DNA from: Polynucleobacter sp. MWH-CaK5
Lineage (GTDB): Bacteria; Pseudomonadota; Gammaproteobacteria; Burkholderiales; Burkholderiaceae
Assembly: GCF_018687615.1 (NCBI RefSeq)
Contig: NZ_CP061299.1
Span: 1 to 64,000 of the forward strand
Direction of reading: 5' to 3'
Length of the DNA stretch: 64,000 bases
Shown here: positions 12,730 to 26,329 of the stretch, piece after piece
How the letters are laid out: each line of letters opens with the position of its first letter
Numbering within the stretch: the stretch's first letter is position 1
The notes under the pieces: model-generated
The model's input: only the letters and a program-made list of their open reading frames with translations
Told to the model about the DNA's origin: nothing
Databases searched by the model: none
Made by a program: the position numbers and the translations under genes

Positions 12730-13302
12730 ATGAATTGCATTGACCCAAAGCCCTCAGATTCTGTAAAATCTCGTGGCTTTGTACCTGGAGTTGTGCAAAA
12801 AGCTGAAATTGACAAAAATGCTAATTGGGACAATGAGTTAGGTGATTCTGAGGAATTAACTAAACCGTTGACAAGAGCTGAACTAGAGGTAATTTTGGGT
12901 TCAGAGGCTCTCAAGCCAAGCAAAGTTTCAGTTAAGCGCTTATTTGTACTTCAGGGGCTGGTAACGTTGCTCTCCTGCTTGGCTTGGGCTTGGTCAGTAA
13001 AGGGTAAGCCGTTTGGCTTAGACTCTTCCGCCATATCCTCACTGCTTGGTGGTCTTATAGCAATCATCCCTGCGGGGTTGTTCGCAATGAGAGCAAAGCT
13101 ACTAGCTACAAAAGCAGTTGGATCGAATGTTGCAGGATCGTCAGTAGTTGGTCTTGTAACGGGTGAATTAATAAAAATCATTGCAACTGTTGCAATGTTT
13201 ATTTTGGTAATAGTTTTTTATCCAGAATTGGATTGGTTACCGTTGTTGTTGACTTATGTACTGGCGCTGAAATGTTATCTGTTGGCGTGGTTTTTTAAGT
13301 GA
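12730..13302 (+). CDS. atpI: ATP synthase protein I-like, with a long N-terminal extension
   Basis: AtpI is a small membrane protein encoded first in many atp operons and thought to help assemble the c-ring. This 190-residue version has about 70 hydrophilic residues first, then four hydrophobic segments (about 71-90, 100-118, 138-162 and 165-189). E. coli AtpI is about 130 residues, so the N-terminal part is extra. The assignment rests on position just before atpB and on the four-helix pattern; sequence similarity is weak. The ATG at 12730 lacks a strong ribosome site, so a later non-ATG start cannot be excluded. Confidence 0.75.
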   Translation: MNCIDPKPSDSVKSRGFVPGVVQKAEIDKNANWDNELGDSEELTKPLTRAELEVILGSEALKPSKVSVKRLFVLQGLVTLLSCLAWAWSVKGKPFGLDSSAISSLLGGLIAIIPAGLFAMRAKLLATKAVGSNVAGSSVVGLVTGELIKIIATVAMFILVIVFYPELDWLPLLLTYVLALKCYLLAWFFK

Positions 13303-13315
13303 ACAAGCGGTTTGA

Positions 13316-14503
<1,188 letters not shown>

Positions 14504-14518
14504 TAGGCGTAGTTATTG

Positions 14519-14541
14519 ACGGGCGCAATTTGAGCGCCCGT
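14519..14541 (+). promoter_or_regulatory. GC-rich hairpin between atpE and atpF
   Basis: ACGGGCGC (14519-14526) pairs with GCGCCCGT (14534-14541) around a seven-base loop. The stem is eight base pairs and almost all GC. No T run follows, so it is not a classical terminator. Its place directly after atpE suggests an mRNA-processing or 3'-protection element that could raise c-subunit message relative to the genes downstream. Confidence 0.6.
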
Positions 14542-14575
14542 GGATATTTGTCATTGTGACCGAAAGGAACTAAAC

Positions 14576-15046
14576 GTGAACCTAAACGCGACGCTATTCG
14601 CGCAGATGGTCGTCTTCTTTATTTTGTGGTGGGTTGTAGCCAAATTTGTTTGGCCACCATTAGTAAAGGCATTAGACGAGCGAGCCACAAAAGTGGCTGA
14701 TGGTTTGGCTGCCGCTGAGCGCGGTAAGGCTGATCTTGAGTCTGCAAAAAAACGTGCTGAACAAGCATTGTCAGAAGCTCGCAATGAAGGCACTCAGCGT
14801 ATTGCTGATGCTGAAAAGCGTGCTCAATTATCGGCTGAAGAAATTAAAGCAAATGCTCAAGCAGAAGCTGCTCGCATCATTGCTCAAGCCAAAGCTGAAG
14901 CAGAACAACAAGTAGCGCGTGCAAGAGATGCCTTGCGTACTGAAGTAGCTGCATTAGCAGTGAAAGGTGCCGAGCAAATTTTGCGTCGTGAAGTTGATGC
15001 AAAAGCACATGCAGGTTTATTAGATCAGCTAAAGGCAGAGCTTTAA
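14576..15046 (+). CDS. atpF: ATP synthase Fo subunit b
   Basis: Subunit b is the peripheral stalk that links Fo to F1. One N-terminal membrane helix ([21 protein letters not shown]) is followed by a long charged, alanine-rich coiled coil. I place the start at the GTG at 14576, seven bases after AAGGAA. This gives [10 protein letters not shown] and exactly 156 residues, the E. coli length. A longer frame starting at 14540 would run through the hairpin stem and add non-homologous residues. Confidence 0.95.
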   Translation: MNLNATLFAQMVVFFILWWVVAKFVWPPLVKALDERATKVADGLAAAERGKADLESAKKRAEQALSEARNEGTQRIADAEKRAQLSAEEIKANAQAEAARIIAQAKAEAEQQVARARDALRTEVAALAVKGAEQILRREVDAKAHAGLLDQLKAEL

Positions 15047-15047
15047 T

Positions 15048-15584
15048 ATGGCAGACTTAGCTACTATTGCCCGCCCATACGCTGAGGCTCTTTTTAGAAG
15101 TGCAAAGCCAGCAGAGTTATCTGCTATTGCTGAGCAATTAGAAGAGTTAGCTCAAGTTGCCAGCAACCCAGATTTACTGGCAGTAGCTAATAATCCAAAG
15201 TTGGCCGATGCTGATTTATTGCAAATTTTGTTGGGCGGCATGAAAACAAAGCCAGCGGATATTGTGAAAAACTTCGTTGAGGTTTTGACACACAACAATC
15301 GCTTGTTGGCTATGCCAGAAATTGCTGCTCAATTTACAGCGTTAAAAAATGCTCAAGAAGGTGCTGCAGAAGTTTTGATCACAAGCGCGTTCCCGCTGCA
15401 AGGCGAAGAACTAAATAGCTTGTTATCAACATTGAAGAAGCGCTTTGGTGGAAGAGAGCTACGTCCTACAGTAAATGTAGACCCAGAATTGATTGGCGGA
15501 GTGTGCGTACAAGTTGGCGATGAGGTGTTAGACACTTCAGTGAAAGCCCGCTTGGTATCGATGCAAACCGCCCTTAGCGCATAA
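15048..15584 (+). CDS. atpH: ATP synthase F1 subunit delta
   Basis: Subunit delta connects the b dimer to the top of the alpha3beta3 head. The 178-residue length matches the 177 of E. coli. It opens with TIARPYAEALF, typical of the family, and ends with the conserved GGVCVQVGDEVLDTSVKARL block. It starts one base after the atpF stop, so expression is tightly coupled. Confidence 0.97.
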   Translation: MADLATIARPYAEALFRSAKPAELSAIAEQLEELAQVASNPDLLAVANNPKLADADLLQILLGGMKTKPADIVKNFVEVLTHNNRLLAMPEIAAQFTALKNAQEGAAEVLITSAFPLQGEELNSLLSTLKKRFGGRELRPTVNVDPELIGGVCVQVGDEVLDTSVKARLVSMQTALSA

Positions 15585-15610
15585 CCGAATAAGATCCCAG
15601 GAGTAAGCAA

Positions 15611-17152
15611 ATGCAACTCAACCCATCAGAGATCAGTGAACTGATCAAGAGCCGAATCAGCGGTGTAGGCGTTGGCGCCGAAGTCCGTAACCAAGGCACA
15701 GTAATTTCAGTAACAGACGGTATTTGCCGTGTTCATGGCCTTTCAGGCGTGATGCAGGGTGAAATGCTTGAATTCCCAAACAACACGCTTGGTCTTGCGC
15801 TTAACTTAGAGCGTGATTCAGTAGGTGCTGTTATTTTGGGTGAGTATGAGCACATCAGTGAAGGCGACCCAGTTAAATGTACCGGTCGTATTCTTGAAGT
15901 TCCAGTAGGTCCAGAATTATTGGGTCGTGTTGTTAATGCTTTGGGTCAGCCGATTGATGGCAAGGGTCCAATCAATGCAAAAATGACAGACTTTATTGAA
16001 AAGGTTGCTCCTGGCGTTATTGATCGTCAGTCAGTTAGCCAGCCTCTTCAAACAGGTTTGAAGTCAATTGATGCGATGGTACCAATTGGCCGTGGTCAGC
16101 GTGAGTTGATCATTGGCGACCGTCAAACTGGTAAAACAGCTGTTGCTGTTGATGCCATCATCAACCAAAAAGGTAAAGGCATTCGTTGCGTATACGTGGC
16201 GATTGGTCAAAAAGCTTCTACGATTGCAAACGTATTGCGTAAGCTAGAAGAGCACGGCGCGATGGAGTACACAGTGATCGTTGCTGCAACAGCGTCTGAC
16301 TCTGCAGCGATGCAGTACTTGTCAGCATATGCTGGTTGCACAATGGGTGAGTATTTCCGTGATCGCGGTGAAGATGCATTGATTGTTTACGATGACTTAA
16401 CTAAGCAAGCGGTTGCTTATCGTCAAGTATCACTATTGTTGCGTCGTCCACCAGGTCGTGAAGCTTATCCTGGCGACGTATTCTATTTGCACTCACGTTT
16501 GCTTGAGCGTGCTGCTCGTGTTAACGAAGTGTATGTTGAGAAATTCACAAATGGTGCAGTTAAAGGTAAGACAGGTTCATTGACCTCATTGCCAATCATT
16601 GAAACTCAAGCGGGCGACGTTTCTGCTTTCGTTCCAACCAACGTGATTTCTATTACTGACGGCCAAATCTTCTTGGAAACAGACTTGTTCAACGCAGGCG
16701 TTCGTCCAGCGATTAACGCGGGTATTTCTGTTTCACGTGTGGGTGGTGCAGCGCAGACTAAAGTTATTAAGAAATTATCTGGCGGTATCCGTACAGACTT
16801 GGCGCAGTACCGTGAATTGGCAGCGTTTGCTCAGTTCGCTTCAGATTTGGACGAAGCAACACGCAAGCAGTTGGAGCGCGGTCGTCGTGTTACAGAATTG
16901 CTTAAGCAACCACAATATCAGCCACAACAAGTTTGGCAGTTGGCATCTTCATTGTATGCAGCTAACAACGGTTTCTTGGATGACTTGGATGTGAAACATG
17001 TTTTAGCCTTCGAAAAAGGTTTGCATGATCATCTAAAGAGCAAGTTTGCTGATTTGATTGGCCGTATTGAAGACACCAAGGATCTCTCGAAGGAAGACGA
17101 AGCTGCATTGCGCGCTGCGATCGAGGACTTTAAACGTTCGGCTTCTTTCTAA
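15611..17152 (+). CDS. atpA: ATP synthase F1 subunit alpha
   Basis: This is the non-catalytic nucleotide-binding subunit of the F1 head. Its 513 residues equal the E. coli length. The P-loop GDRQTGKT is at residues 169-176, the same numbering as in E. coli. The conserved [10 protein letters not shown] block of the alpha family is present. It is preceded by CAGGAG and lies between atpH and atpG in the standard order. Confidence 0.99.
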   Translation: MQLNPSEISELIKSRISGVGVGAEVRNQGTVISVTDGICRVHGLSGVMQGEMLEFPNNTLGLALNLERDSVGAVILGEYEHISEGDPVKCTGRILEVPVGPELLGRVVNALGQPIDGKGPINAKMTDFIEKVAPGVIDRQSVSQPLQTGLKSIDAMVPIGRGQRELIIGDRQTGKTAVAVDAIINQKGKGIRCVYVAIGQKASTIANVLRKLEEHGAMEYTVIVAATASDSAAMQYLSAYAGCTMGEYFRDRGEDALIVYDDLTKQAVAYRQVSLLLRRPPGREAYPGDVFYLHSRLLERAARVNEVYVEKFTNGAVKGKTGSLTSLPIIETQAGDVSAFVPTNVISITDGQIFLETDLFNAGVRPAINAGISVSRVGGAAQTKVIKKLSGGIRTDLAQYRELAAFAQFASDLDEATRKQLERGRRVTELLKQPQYQPQQVWQLASSLYAANNGFLDDLDVKHVLAFEKGLHDHLKSKFADLIGRIEDTKDLSKEDEAALRAAIEDFKRSASF

Positions 17153-17170
17153 GAAGTAAGGAGAGCCGAT

Positions 17171-18046
17171 ATGGCCGGAACTAAAGAGATACGGACAAAG
17201 ATCAAGAGCGTACAAAATACGCGCAAGATCACCAAGGCGATGGAAATGGTCGCCGCATCTAAGATGCGGCGTGCTCAAGAGCGCATGCGCAATGCACGTC
17301 CTTACTCAGAAAAAGTAAGAAATATTGCTGCGAACTTGGGCAAGGCCAATCCAGAATACCGCCCTGCTTATTTGGTTGAGCGTGAAGTTAAAAATGCTGG
17401 TGTGATTGTTGTGACTACAGACAAAGGTCTTTGCGGTGGTATGAATACCAACGTATTAAGAGCTTTGACAAATACCATGAAAGAGTTGGATTCTAAAGGT
17501 GTTTCATTGTCATGCACCCCAATTGGCATGAAGGGCTTCCAGTTCTTAAATAGGATCAAGGCAAAGGTTGTTTCTCATGTAACACAAATGGGCGACACAC
17601 CGCACTTGGAAAAACTCATTGGCGCAATCAAGGTTCAATTGGATGCGTATGAAAATGGTGAAGTGGATGCTGTTTATTTGGCATACACAAAATTCATCAA
17701 CACAATGAAGCAAGAGCCAGTTGTTGAAAAACTATTGCCTCTTTCAAGTGAAAAATTAACACAAACGACTGAAGAAGCTCGTGAGTATGGTTGGGACTAT
17801 TTGTACGAACCAGACCCACAATCAGTTGTGGATGAATTGTTGAAACGTTACGTTGAAGCGTTGATTTACCAAGCAGTTGCAGAAAATATGGCATCTGAGC
17901 AGTCAGCTCGTATGGTTGCTATGAAAGCTGCTTCTGATAACGCGAAGAACGTGATTGGTGAGTTGCAGTTGGTTTACAACAAAACACGTCAAGCAGCCAT
18001 TACCAAAGAGTTGTCCGAGATTGTCGGCGGCGCTGCGGCGGTTTGA
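17171..18046 (+). CDS. atpG: ATP synthase F1 subunit gamma
   Basis: Gamma is the central rotating shaft of F1. The 291-residue protein starts with the conserved [22 protein letters not shown] helix. It ends with the paired C-terminal coiled-coil helix containing [38 protein letters not shown] precedes the start. Both termini form the coiled coil inserted in the alpha3beta3 cavity. Confidence 0.98.
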   Translation: MAGTKEIRTKIKSVQNTRKITKAMEMVAASKMRRAQERMRNARPYSEKVRNIAANLGKANPEYRPAYLVEREVKNAGVIVVTTDKGLCGGMNTNVLRALTNTMKELDSKGVSLSCTPIGMKGFQFLNRIKAKVVSHVTQMGDTPHLEKLIGAIKVQLDAYENGEVDAVYLAYTKFINTMKQEPVVEKLLPLSSEKLTQTTEEAREYGWDYLYEPDPQSVVDELLKRYVEALIYQAVAENMASEQSARMVAMKAASDNAKNVIGELQLVYNKTRQAAITKELSEIVGGAAAV

Positions 18047-18063
18047 TAACCAAAGTATTGTAA

Positions 18064-19491
<1,428 letters not shown>

Positions 19492-19505
19492 ACCAAGGAA
19501 TTTAA

Positions 19506-19922
19506 ATGTCTAGCATCCACGTTGATGTAGTTAGCGCTGAGCAGTCAATTTTCGCCGGTGAAGCAAAGTTCATTGCTTTGCCAGGCGAAAGTGGTGAGTT
19601 GGGTATTCTTCCGGGACATACCCCCCTCATCACAAGAATTAGACCAGGTGCAGTTCGTATTGAGAAAGCTGATGGCGACGAAGAGTTTGTTTTCGTGGCC
19701 GGCGGCATTCTTGAAGTACAGCCAAACAAAGTAACTGTACTTGCCGATACTGCTATTCGCGGTCATGATCTTGACGAAGCAAAAGCCTTAGAAGCTAAAA
19801 AAGCAGCTGAAGAAGCTATGCAAAATCGCGGTACAGATATTGATTTTGCACATGCTCAATCAGAGTTTGCAATGGCAGCAGCACAGCTTGCAGCAATTGC
19901 AAAGTTACGCCAGAAAAGATAA
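19506..19922 (+). CDS. atpC: ATP synthase F1 subunit epsilon
   Basis: Epsilon is the small F1 subunit that contacts gamma and the c-ring and can inhibit ATP hydrolysis. The 138-residue protein has the N-terminal beta-sandwich block [20 protein letters not shown]. Its C-terminal part is two alanine-rich helices. It is the last atp gene, and its stop abuts the hemE start with no gap. Confidence 0.97.
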   Translation: MSSIHVDVVSAEQSIFAGEAKFIALPGESGELGILPGHTPLITRIRPGAVRIEKADGDEEFVFVAGGILEVQPNKVTVLADTAIRGHDLDEAKALEAKKAAEEAMQNRGTDIDFAHAQSEFAMAAAQLAAIAKLRQKR

Positions 19923-21035
19923 TTGACTTTAATTAACGATCGCTTCCTGCGCGCATGCTTTCAGCAGCCGACAGATAGAACACCTCTGTGGCTAATGCGC
20001 CAGGCGGGACGTTATTTACCAGAATACAACGCCACAAGAGCTAAAGCAGGAAGTTTTTTAGCGCTTGCGAAAAATCCTCAGCTAGCAACAGAAGTTACTT
20101 TGCAACCATTGGATAGATATCCTTTGGATGCAGCCATTCTGTTTTCAGACATTCTGACCATACCAGATGCAATGGGATTGGGCTTGAGTTTTGAGGCAGG
20201 CGAAGGACCAAGATTCAGCCGTCCATTGAGAGACGAACAAGCGGTTAATAATTTAAGACCTGCTGATCTCGATCAATTGAAATATGTATTTGATGCTGTA
20301 TCTGAAATCAGAAAAGCGCTCACTCAAAATGGTCAACAAAGAGTTCCTCTGATTGGTTTTTCAGGAAGCCCATGGACTCTCGCTTGTTACATGATTGAAG
20401 GTTCAGGATCATCCGACTTTAAGAATACAAAAGAGATGTTGTATCAAAGGCCTGATTTAATGAAAAAGGTTTTAGATGCAAATATTCAGTCTGTTGCTGA
20501 CTATTTAACAGCGCAGGTTGATGCCGGTGCGCAAGCGTTGATGATTTTTGATACGTGGGGCGGTTTATTGCCAGACGGTTGGTATCAAAAAACTTCTTTG
20601 GCCAGCATGAAGGCTGTGATCGATTTATTGCCAAGACAAAAAGATGGCCAACAAATTCCAATTTTAGTATTTACTAAAGGCGGTGGAATTTGGTTAGAAG
20701 ACATTGCCACATCTGGTGCAGATGTCATCGGACTAGATTGGACAGCATCTGTTGCAAAGTCACGTAAGCGTTTACTTGCAAACAAAACACCATTGGCCCT
20801 TCAAGGAAACTTTGACCCATTGGCGCTGTTTTCAAGTCCTGAGCAAATTAGTACAGAAGTTAAGAGAATTTTGGATGAATTGGCGGCAGCGCCAGCTTTG
20901 GCTGAAAACCTTCACCCATTAGATGGCCATGTCTTTAATTTGGGCCATGGCATATCTCAGTTCACCAATCCTGAGCATGTTATTGCCCTGACCGAGACGG
21001 TTGTCAGTCACTCAAAAGCGCTTAGAAATAAGTAA
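19923..21035 (+). CDS. hemE: Uroporphyrinogen decarboxylase
   Basis: HemE converts uroporphyrinogen III to coproporphyrinogen III in haem synthesis, in the cytoplasm. The 370-residue protein carries the N-terminal signature [15 protein letters not shown] and the [16 protein letters not shown] block. The best start is the TTG at 19923, immediately after the atpC stop; no ATG gives a complete N-terminus. This head-to-tail contact means hemE is probably translated by ribosomes finishing atpC, linking haem synthesis to the atp operon. Confidence 0.95.
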   Translation: MTLINDRFLRACFQQPTDRTPLWLMRQAGRYLPEYNATRAKAGSFLALAKNPQLATEVTLQPLDRYPLDAAILFSDILTIPDAMGLGLSFEAGEGPRFSRPLRDEQAVNNLRPADLDQLKYVFDAVSEIRKALTQNGQQRVPLIGFSGSPWTLACYMIEGSGSSDFKNTKEMLYQRPDLMKKVLDANIQSVADYLTAQVDAGAQALMIFDTWGGLLPDGWYQKTSLASMKAVIDLLPRQKDGQQIPILVFTKGGGIWLEDIATSGADVIGLDWTASVAKSRKRLLANKTPLALQGNFDPLALFSSPEQISTEVKRILDELAAAPALAENLHPLDGHVFNLGHGISQFTNPEHVIALTETVVSHSKALRNK

Positions 21036-21319
21036 AAATAAGCATGTGAGTGGTAACTTATGCACAGGCATCTTGTGACATAAAAACCCAAGCCCTTACC
21101 AGCAAAAATCGCCCCACGAGCCAAATTAAATTCTGTAACCCATTAATTTATATGGATTTTTATGCTGGATAATAATTGCTGAAATCACATAAAAAGAATG
21201 ATCAATTTTAAAATACTGGGATAATTAATCAGTTATCCACAAGGTTTTCCACAGACTAAAGAACGCTTTTTAAAAAACCAATAAGTGCAATGCTCTTCAT
21301 CACGGACTTAAAGTAAAAC
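21036..21319. other. hemE-priA spacer with three DnaA-box-like sites
   Basis: This gene-free 284-base AT-rich spacer contains TTATGCACA (21058-21066), TTATCCACA (21233-21241) and TTTTCCACA (21245-21253). All three fit the consensus TTWTNCACA and lie in the same orientation; the last two are separated by three bases. It could regulate priA, titrate DnaA, or be a secondary or ancestral origin element. No tRNA or small gene is visible. Confidence 0.6.
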
Positions 21320-23425
21320 ATGAGCTTTGAAGCTAAAAGCCTAGAAAAGATAATTGTTCAAGTGGCCATCGACAGCCCATTGAATCAGTTATTTGACTAC
21401 GCTTGGAATGAAGAATTTGCCGCTGTGCCACAAAAAGGACAAATAGTTCAAGTAAGTTTTGGAAGACAAGAATGCATCGGTGTGGTGATGCAGATTTTGG
21501 ATAAAACCGAATACGACTTAGAAAAAATTAAAAAAGTACAAGCCATCGCACCGCTGCCCCCACTTTCCAGTGACGTAGTGGCAATGGCAGAGTTTGCAGC
21601 AATTTATTATCAAAGACCCATTGGTGAGGTATTGATTCCTTCAATACCTAAAATGTGGCGACAAATAACTAAATGGGAATTGCTTGGCAAGGAAAAGAAA
21701 AGTAGCAAAGCAAGCGCTTCAAGTAAAAAAACAAAAGCATCTGGTGATGAAACAGAAGTAAGCGCAATCAGCCTGAACAATGATCAATCTGTCATTGTGG
21801 AAAAACTCTGGAATCAAAGTATCAGCAAAACATTTAGCTGTAACCTGTTACAAGGAGTAACTGGTAGCGGCAAAACCCTGACTTATTTACATTGGTTAAA
21901 AAAAATCTTAGATGATGACCAATCACAAGTCATGATCATGGTGCCTGAAATCAATTTAACGCCACAGCTGGAAGCATCTGTTGAACAAGCATTTCCAGGA
22001 AAAAAACTGGTGGTAATGCACAGTGGGATCACAGATAGAACGCGTGCAGATAACTGGCAAAAAGCACATTTGGGTACGGCGCAAATCATTCTTGGCACAC
22101 GTATGGCAGTAGCAACTTCAGCCCCCAATCTGAAAGCAATCGTGGTCGATGAAGAGCACGACTTATCTTATAAACAGCAAGAGGGTGTGAGGTATTCAGC
22201 CAGAGACCTTGCGGTTTGGCGAGCAAAAAAACTTAATATCCCAGTTGTGTTGGCATCCGCAACTCCTAGCCTAGAAACATGGTTTCATGCACAAGAAAAA
22301 AGATATGAAACCCTCAGCTTAAAGGCTCGCGCAGCGAAAAATGCACGCCCACCATTGATACAAATATTAGATTTAAAACAAGAGCAAAAAGCTGGCAAAA
22401 AAAATGAGCATGGCATCAGCGAGCACCTTCTCAATGAGTTGCAAAAGAATTTAGATCAAGGCCTTCAAAGCATCATTTACATCAATCGAAGAGGTTATTC
22501 ACCGGTGCTCAATTGTGAAGCATGTGGATGGTTGTCTGATTGTGTTAAATGTTCTGCGCGCATGGTGCTCCATAAGATAACGGAATATAAAAAGAACTTG
22601 TGCTGCCATCATTGCGGCGTCATGAAGCCTGTGCCAAAAGCATGCCCTGATTGTGGAAATACAGACTTGAGCCCATTGGGTAAAGGAACTCAAAAGATAG
22701 AAGAGCTTTTGTCAGCGATCTTTCCGAAAGCAAATATATTGCGTGTAGATGCTGATACAACAAGAAAAAAAGGCAGTGCTGAAAACTTGTTCAGTGAAAT
22801 TCATGAGGGTAATGCCGACATCATTGTTGGAACTCAAATGATTGCAAAGGGTCATGACTACAAAGCGGTATCGCTCGTTGGTGTGATTGATGCCGATGCA
22901 AGCCTTTTCTCTCAGGATTTTAGGGCGTCAGAAAGATTGTTTGCTCAACTCATGCAAGTTGCTGGCAGAGCTGGTCGTAGTGAGGAGGCTGGGGAGTCAA
23001 AGGTGATTATTCAAACTCGTTATCCTGAAGCGATACCCTACAAGTATTTGAAAAACGCAGATGTGGATGGCTTCTTAGAAGAATTAAAAAATGAACGATC
23101 CATGGTTGGCTTGCCGCCATTTTCTTATCAAGCTTTGATCCATGGCGAGCATAAAACTTTAGTGCAAGCCATTGACATGTTGAAGGATGCATCACTGTTA
23201 GCAAAGTCAGACAAAATTTGGCCAGCCAATGTCATGTTGAGCGATGTGATTCCTCGCGCCATGATGAGAATTGCTGGTAAAGAGCGCGCTCAAATGCTGG
23301 TTGAATCTGAAAGTCGGCAAGACTTACAGAAGAGCATTGAAATTTTGCAACACTATTTGACAGAAGCGCACACCAAAAGAAAAGGGGTCGGCTGGTATAT
23401 CGAGCGCGACCCCATCAGTATTTAA
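21320..23425 (+). CDS. priA: Primosomal replication restart helicase PriA
   Basis: PriA recognises stalled forks and reloads the replisome. The 701-residue protein has an N-terminal 3'-end binding domain, Walker A LLQGVTGSGKT, the DEEHD box, and helicase motif VAGRAGR. The zinc-binding insertion is complete (CEACGWLSDCVKC, CCHHCG, CPDCGN). A lysine- and serine-rich linker (KKSSKASASSKKTK) lies before the helicase domain. DnaA-box-like sites lie just upstream. The gene is convergent with gcvP, with only 12 bases between the stops. Confidence 0.97.
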   Translation: MSFEAKSLEKIIVQVAIDSPLNQLFDYAWNEEFAAVPQKGQIVQVSFGRQECIGVVMQILDKTEYDLEKIKKVQAIAPLPPLSSDVVAMAEFAAIYYQRPIGEVLIPSIPKMWRQITKWELLGKEKKSSKASASSKKTKASGDETEVSAISLNNDQSVIVEKLWNQSISKTFSCNLLQGVTGSGKTLTYLHWLKKILDDDQSQVMIMVPEINLTPQLEASVEQAFPGKKLVVMHSGITDRTRADNWQKAHLGTAQIILGTRMAVATSAPNLKAIVVDEEHDLSYKQQEGVRYSARDLAVWRAKKLNIPVVLASATPSLETWFHAQEKRYETLSLKARAAKNARPPLIQILDLKQEQKAGKKNEHGISEHLLNELQKNLDQGLQSIIYINRRGYSPVLNCEACGWLSDCVKCSARMVLHKITEYKKNLCCHHCGVMKPVPKACPDCGNTDLSPLGKGTQKIEELLSAIFPKANILRVDADTTRKKGSAENLFSEIHEGNADIIVGTQMIAKGHDYKAVSLVGVIDADASLFSQDFRASERLFAQLMQVAGRAGRSEEAGESKVIIQTRYPEAIPYKYLKNADVDGFLEELKNERSMVGLPPFSYQALIHGEHKTLVQAIDMLKDASLLAKSDKIWPANVMLSDVIPRAMMRIAGKERAQMLVESESRQDLQKSIEILQHYLTEAHTKRKGVGWYIERDPISI

Positions 23426-23437
23426 AGAAAAACTAAT

Positions 23438-26326
23438 TTATGCGTATTCAGAGATTGGTACGCATGTGCAAAATAGATTTCTATCACCATACACGTTGTC
23501 TGCTCTTCCAACAGGCGGCCAATACTTGTTCTTTCTCAAGCGGCCCACTGGGTATGCGGCTTCTTCACGTGTATAAGGTTTATTCCACTCATTGGCCAAA
23601 ATGACTTCAGCTGTGTGAGGGGCATTTTTAAGAGGATTGTTCTCTTTATCAAATGAACCATTTGATACTTTGCGGATTTCTTCTGCAATGGCAACCATGG
23701 CTTCAATGAAACGATCGAGTTCGAATTTTGATTCACTTTCGGTTGGCTCAATCATCAGTGTTCCTGGAACAGGGAAACTCATCGTTGGGGCATGGAAACC
23801 AAAGTCCATCAAGCGTTTGGCAACGTCCTCGTTACTAATGCCAGACTCTTTTTGTTGAGGACGCAAATCCAAAATGCACTCATGAGCCACCAAGCCCTCG
23901 TTACCTTTGTATAAAACCGGATAGAAATTTTCTAGTTTTTTGGCAACATAGTTAGCAGAAACAATCGCTGTTTCAGTCGCTTTGGCAAGGCCAGCAGCAC
24001 CCATCATGGCAACGTACATCCATGAGATAGGAAGGATGGACGCAGATCCAAATGGCGCAGCACTGATTCTCATCCACTCTAGGTCATTCCACTTTGAAGC
24101 TGTACCTGCTGTATAAGAGCAAGGCAAAAACTTGGCAAGGTGTGCGCGAACAGCCACAGGACCTACGCCTGGACCGCCGCCGCCATGAGGAATACAGAAA
24201 GTTTTATGTAAATTAAGATGGCTAACATCACCACCGAAATGACCTGGCGCTGCGGTGCCAACCAAGGCATTCATGTTGGCGCCGTCAATATAAACCTGGC
24301 CACCGTGCTGGTGAATGATTTCACATAACTCTTGAACGCCTTCTTCAAATACACCGTGAGTACTTGGGTAAGTGATCATGATGGCAGCAAGATTTTTGGA
24401 GTGCTCTTCAGCCTTGTTCTTAAGATCAACCAAATCAACGTTGCCATTTGTGTCGCAGCTAACAACGATCACTTCCATTCCGGCCATTTGTGCTGAGGCA
24501 GGATTTGTACCGTGAGCAGATGAAGGGATTAAGCAAATGTTGCGATGCCCTTCCCCGCGTGACTCATGATAAGCGCGGATCACAAGAAGCCCGGCGTACT
24601 CGCCTTGCGAACCGGCGTTTGGCTGCAAAGACACCGCATCGTAGCCAGTTGCAGCACACATCATGCGCTCTGTGTCTTCAATTAATTTAGCGTATCCAGC
24701 CCATTGTGTTTCAGGCGCAAGTGGGTGAATTTGAGAAAAGCTAGGCCATGTCACAGGCAACATTTCGCTGGTGGCATTCAATTTCATGGTGCATGACCCA
24801 AGCGGAATCATGGTTCTATCAAGCGCCAAGTCTTTGTCAGCCAAACTTCTCAAATAACGAAGCATTTCATGCTCAGAGTGATAGCGATTAAATGTTGGGT
24901 GAGTCAAATACTCGCTGCTACGAATCAATGAGCTTGGAACTGCGCTTGAGACTGATTGATCAATGGCATCAATATTTAGTTCGCCTTCGCCACCAAAAAT
25001 CGCCCACAACAGTTGCAATTCTTTTCTGCCAGTTGTTTCATCAATTGATACGCCAACATGTTCAGAATCAATAGCTCTTAAATTGCAAGAAAGTTTTTGA
25101 GCGGCCTCATGAATTTTCTTGGCATTAGGCGTCTTGATTGTGAGGGTGTCAAACCAATGTGTGTTGACAACCTCAAACCCAAGTTGTTTGAGTGCCAATG
25201 CCAAGATGCTGGCTTGGCGATGAACACGCAAGGCGATTTTTTTCAGGCCTTCCGGTCCGTGATAAACCGCATACATACTTGCCATCACCGCAAGTAATAC
25301 TTGAGCTGTACAAATATTAGACGTGGCTTTTTCACGTCTGATGTGCTGTTCTCTGGTCTGAAGAGCAAGGCGGTATGCAGAGTTGCCTTGCGCATCGATC
25401 GTGACACCCACCAAGCGACCAGGCATGCTTCTCTTAAAAGCATCTTTTGTAGCAAGATATCCAGCAGAAGGACCGCCAAAACCCATTGGTACACCAAAGC
25501 GTTGTGCACTACCGATGGCAACGTCAGCACCCCACTCTCCTGGCGGAGTAAGCAGTGTCAAGGCCAACAAATCAGCCGCAGCGATTAATAAGCCACCTTT
25601 GCTATGAACCGCCTCTGCTATCGCAAGATACTTTTCTTTTTCTAAAAGCGCACCACCAACACCTGGGTATTGAAGCAAAACAGCGAAGGCATCAGTTTTT
25701 AATGCATCTTCATGAGAGCCAATTTCAAGTTGAATATTTAATGGCTTTGCTCTTGTTTTAATGACCGCTAAAGTTTGTGGCAAAACATCATTGCTCACAA
25801 AGAAAGTCATCGACTTTGATTGGCAAGTTCTCAGCGCCAAAGTCATGGCTTCTGCTGCTGCAGTACCCTCGTCTAGCATAGAGGCATTGGCAATATCCAT
25901 GCCCGTTAAATCAATCAACATCTGTTGAAAGTTAATGATTGCCTCTAAACGACCTTGAGAAATTTCAGGTTGATAAGGTGTATAAGCTGTATACCAAGCT
26001 GGATTCTCAAGAATGTTTCTTTGAATAACGCCTGGGGTGATGTTGTTGTAATAGCCCTGACCAATGAATGACTTGAAAACTTTATTTTGATTGGCAATGC
26101 TGGCTAGCAATTCAAGCGCTTCGTTTTCACCTTTGGCATTTGTGTAGTCGCCCAAAGGTAGAGCAGATTTACTTCTGATATTGCTTGGAATAACTGCGTT
26201 GATCAGTTCATCGCGTTGATTAAATCCTAAAAACTTCAACATCGAGGATTCATCGCTGGCTGATGGGCCAATATGACGGCTTAAAAAAGCGTCATGATTT
26301 TCGAGTGTGGACAGGGAGCTTTTCAT
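23438..26326 (-). CDS. gcvP: Glycine dehydrogenase (decarboxylating), P protein
   Basis: P protein decarboxylates glycine with pyridoxal phosphate and passes the aminomethyl group to the lipoyl arm of GcvH. The 962-residue length is that of single-chain P proteins. The cofactor lysine is in the block [22 protein letters not shown]. The N-terminal half contains the paired glycine-rich block [11 protein letters not shown]. It is the last gene of gcvT-gcvH-gcvP and begins three bases after gcvH. Confidence 0.98.
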   Translation of the reverse strand: MKSSLSTLENHDAFLSRHIGPSASDESSMLKFLGFNQRDELINAVIPSNIRSKSALPLGDYTNAKGENEALELLASIANQNKVFKSFIGQGYYNNITPGVIQRNILENPAWYTAYTPYQPEISQGRLEAIINFQQMLIDLTGMDIANASMLDEGTAAAEAMTLALRTCQSKSMTFFVSNDVLPQTLAVIKTRAKPLNIQLEIGSHEDALKTDAFAVLLQYPGVGGALLEKEKYLAIAEAVHSKGGLLIAAADLLALTLLTPPGEWGADVAIGSAQRFGVPMGFGGPSAGYLATKDAFKRSMPGRLVGVTIDAQGNSAYRLALQTREQHIRREKATSNICTAQVLLAVMASMYAVYHGPEGLKKIALRVHRQASILALALKQLGFEVVNTHWFDTLTIKTPNAKKIHEAAQKLSCNLRAIDSEHVGVSIDETTGRKELQLLWAIFGGEGELNIDAIDQSVSSAVPSSLIRSSEYLTHPTFNRYHSEHEMLRYLRSLADKDLALDRTMIPLGSCTMKLNATSEMLPVTWPSFSQIHPLAPETQWAGYAKLIEDTERMMCAATGYDAVSLQPNAGSQGEYAGLLVIRAYHESRGEGHRNICLIPSSAHGTNPASAQMAGMEVIVVSCDTNGNVDLVDLKNKAEEHSKNLAAIMITYPSTHGVFEEGVQELCEIIHQHGGQVYIDGANMNALVGTAAPGHFGGDVSHLNLHKTFCIPHGGGGPGVGPVAVRAHLAKFLPCSYTAGTASKWNDLEWMRISAAPFGSASILPISWMYVAMMGAAGLAKATETAIVSANYVAKKLENFYPVLYKGNEGLVAHECILDLRPQQKESGISNEDVAKRLMDFGFHAPTMSFPVPGTLMIEPTESESKFELDRFIEAMVAIAEEIRKVSNGSFDKENNPLKNAPHTAEVILANEWNKPYTREEAAYPVGRLRKNKYWPPVGRADNVYGDRNLFCTCVPISEYA

Positions 26327-26329
26327 TCT

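Noticed and set aside
14540..14575. Upstream start for atpF
   Set aside because: The extra 12 residues come from the hairpin and the spacer; the GTG at 14576 has AAGGAA in place and gives 156 residues.
16729..16744. parS-like TGTTTCACGTG inside atpA
   Set aside because: Only the left arm and centre match; the right arm reads TGGGT instead of AAACA, so the palindrome is broken.
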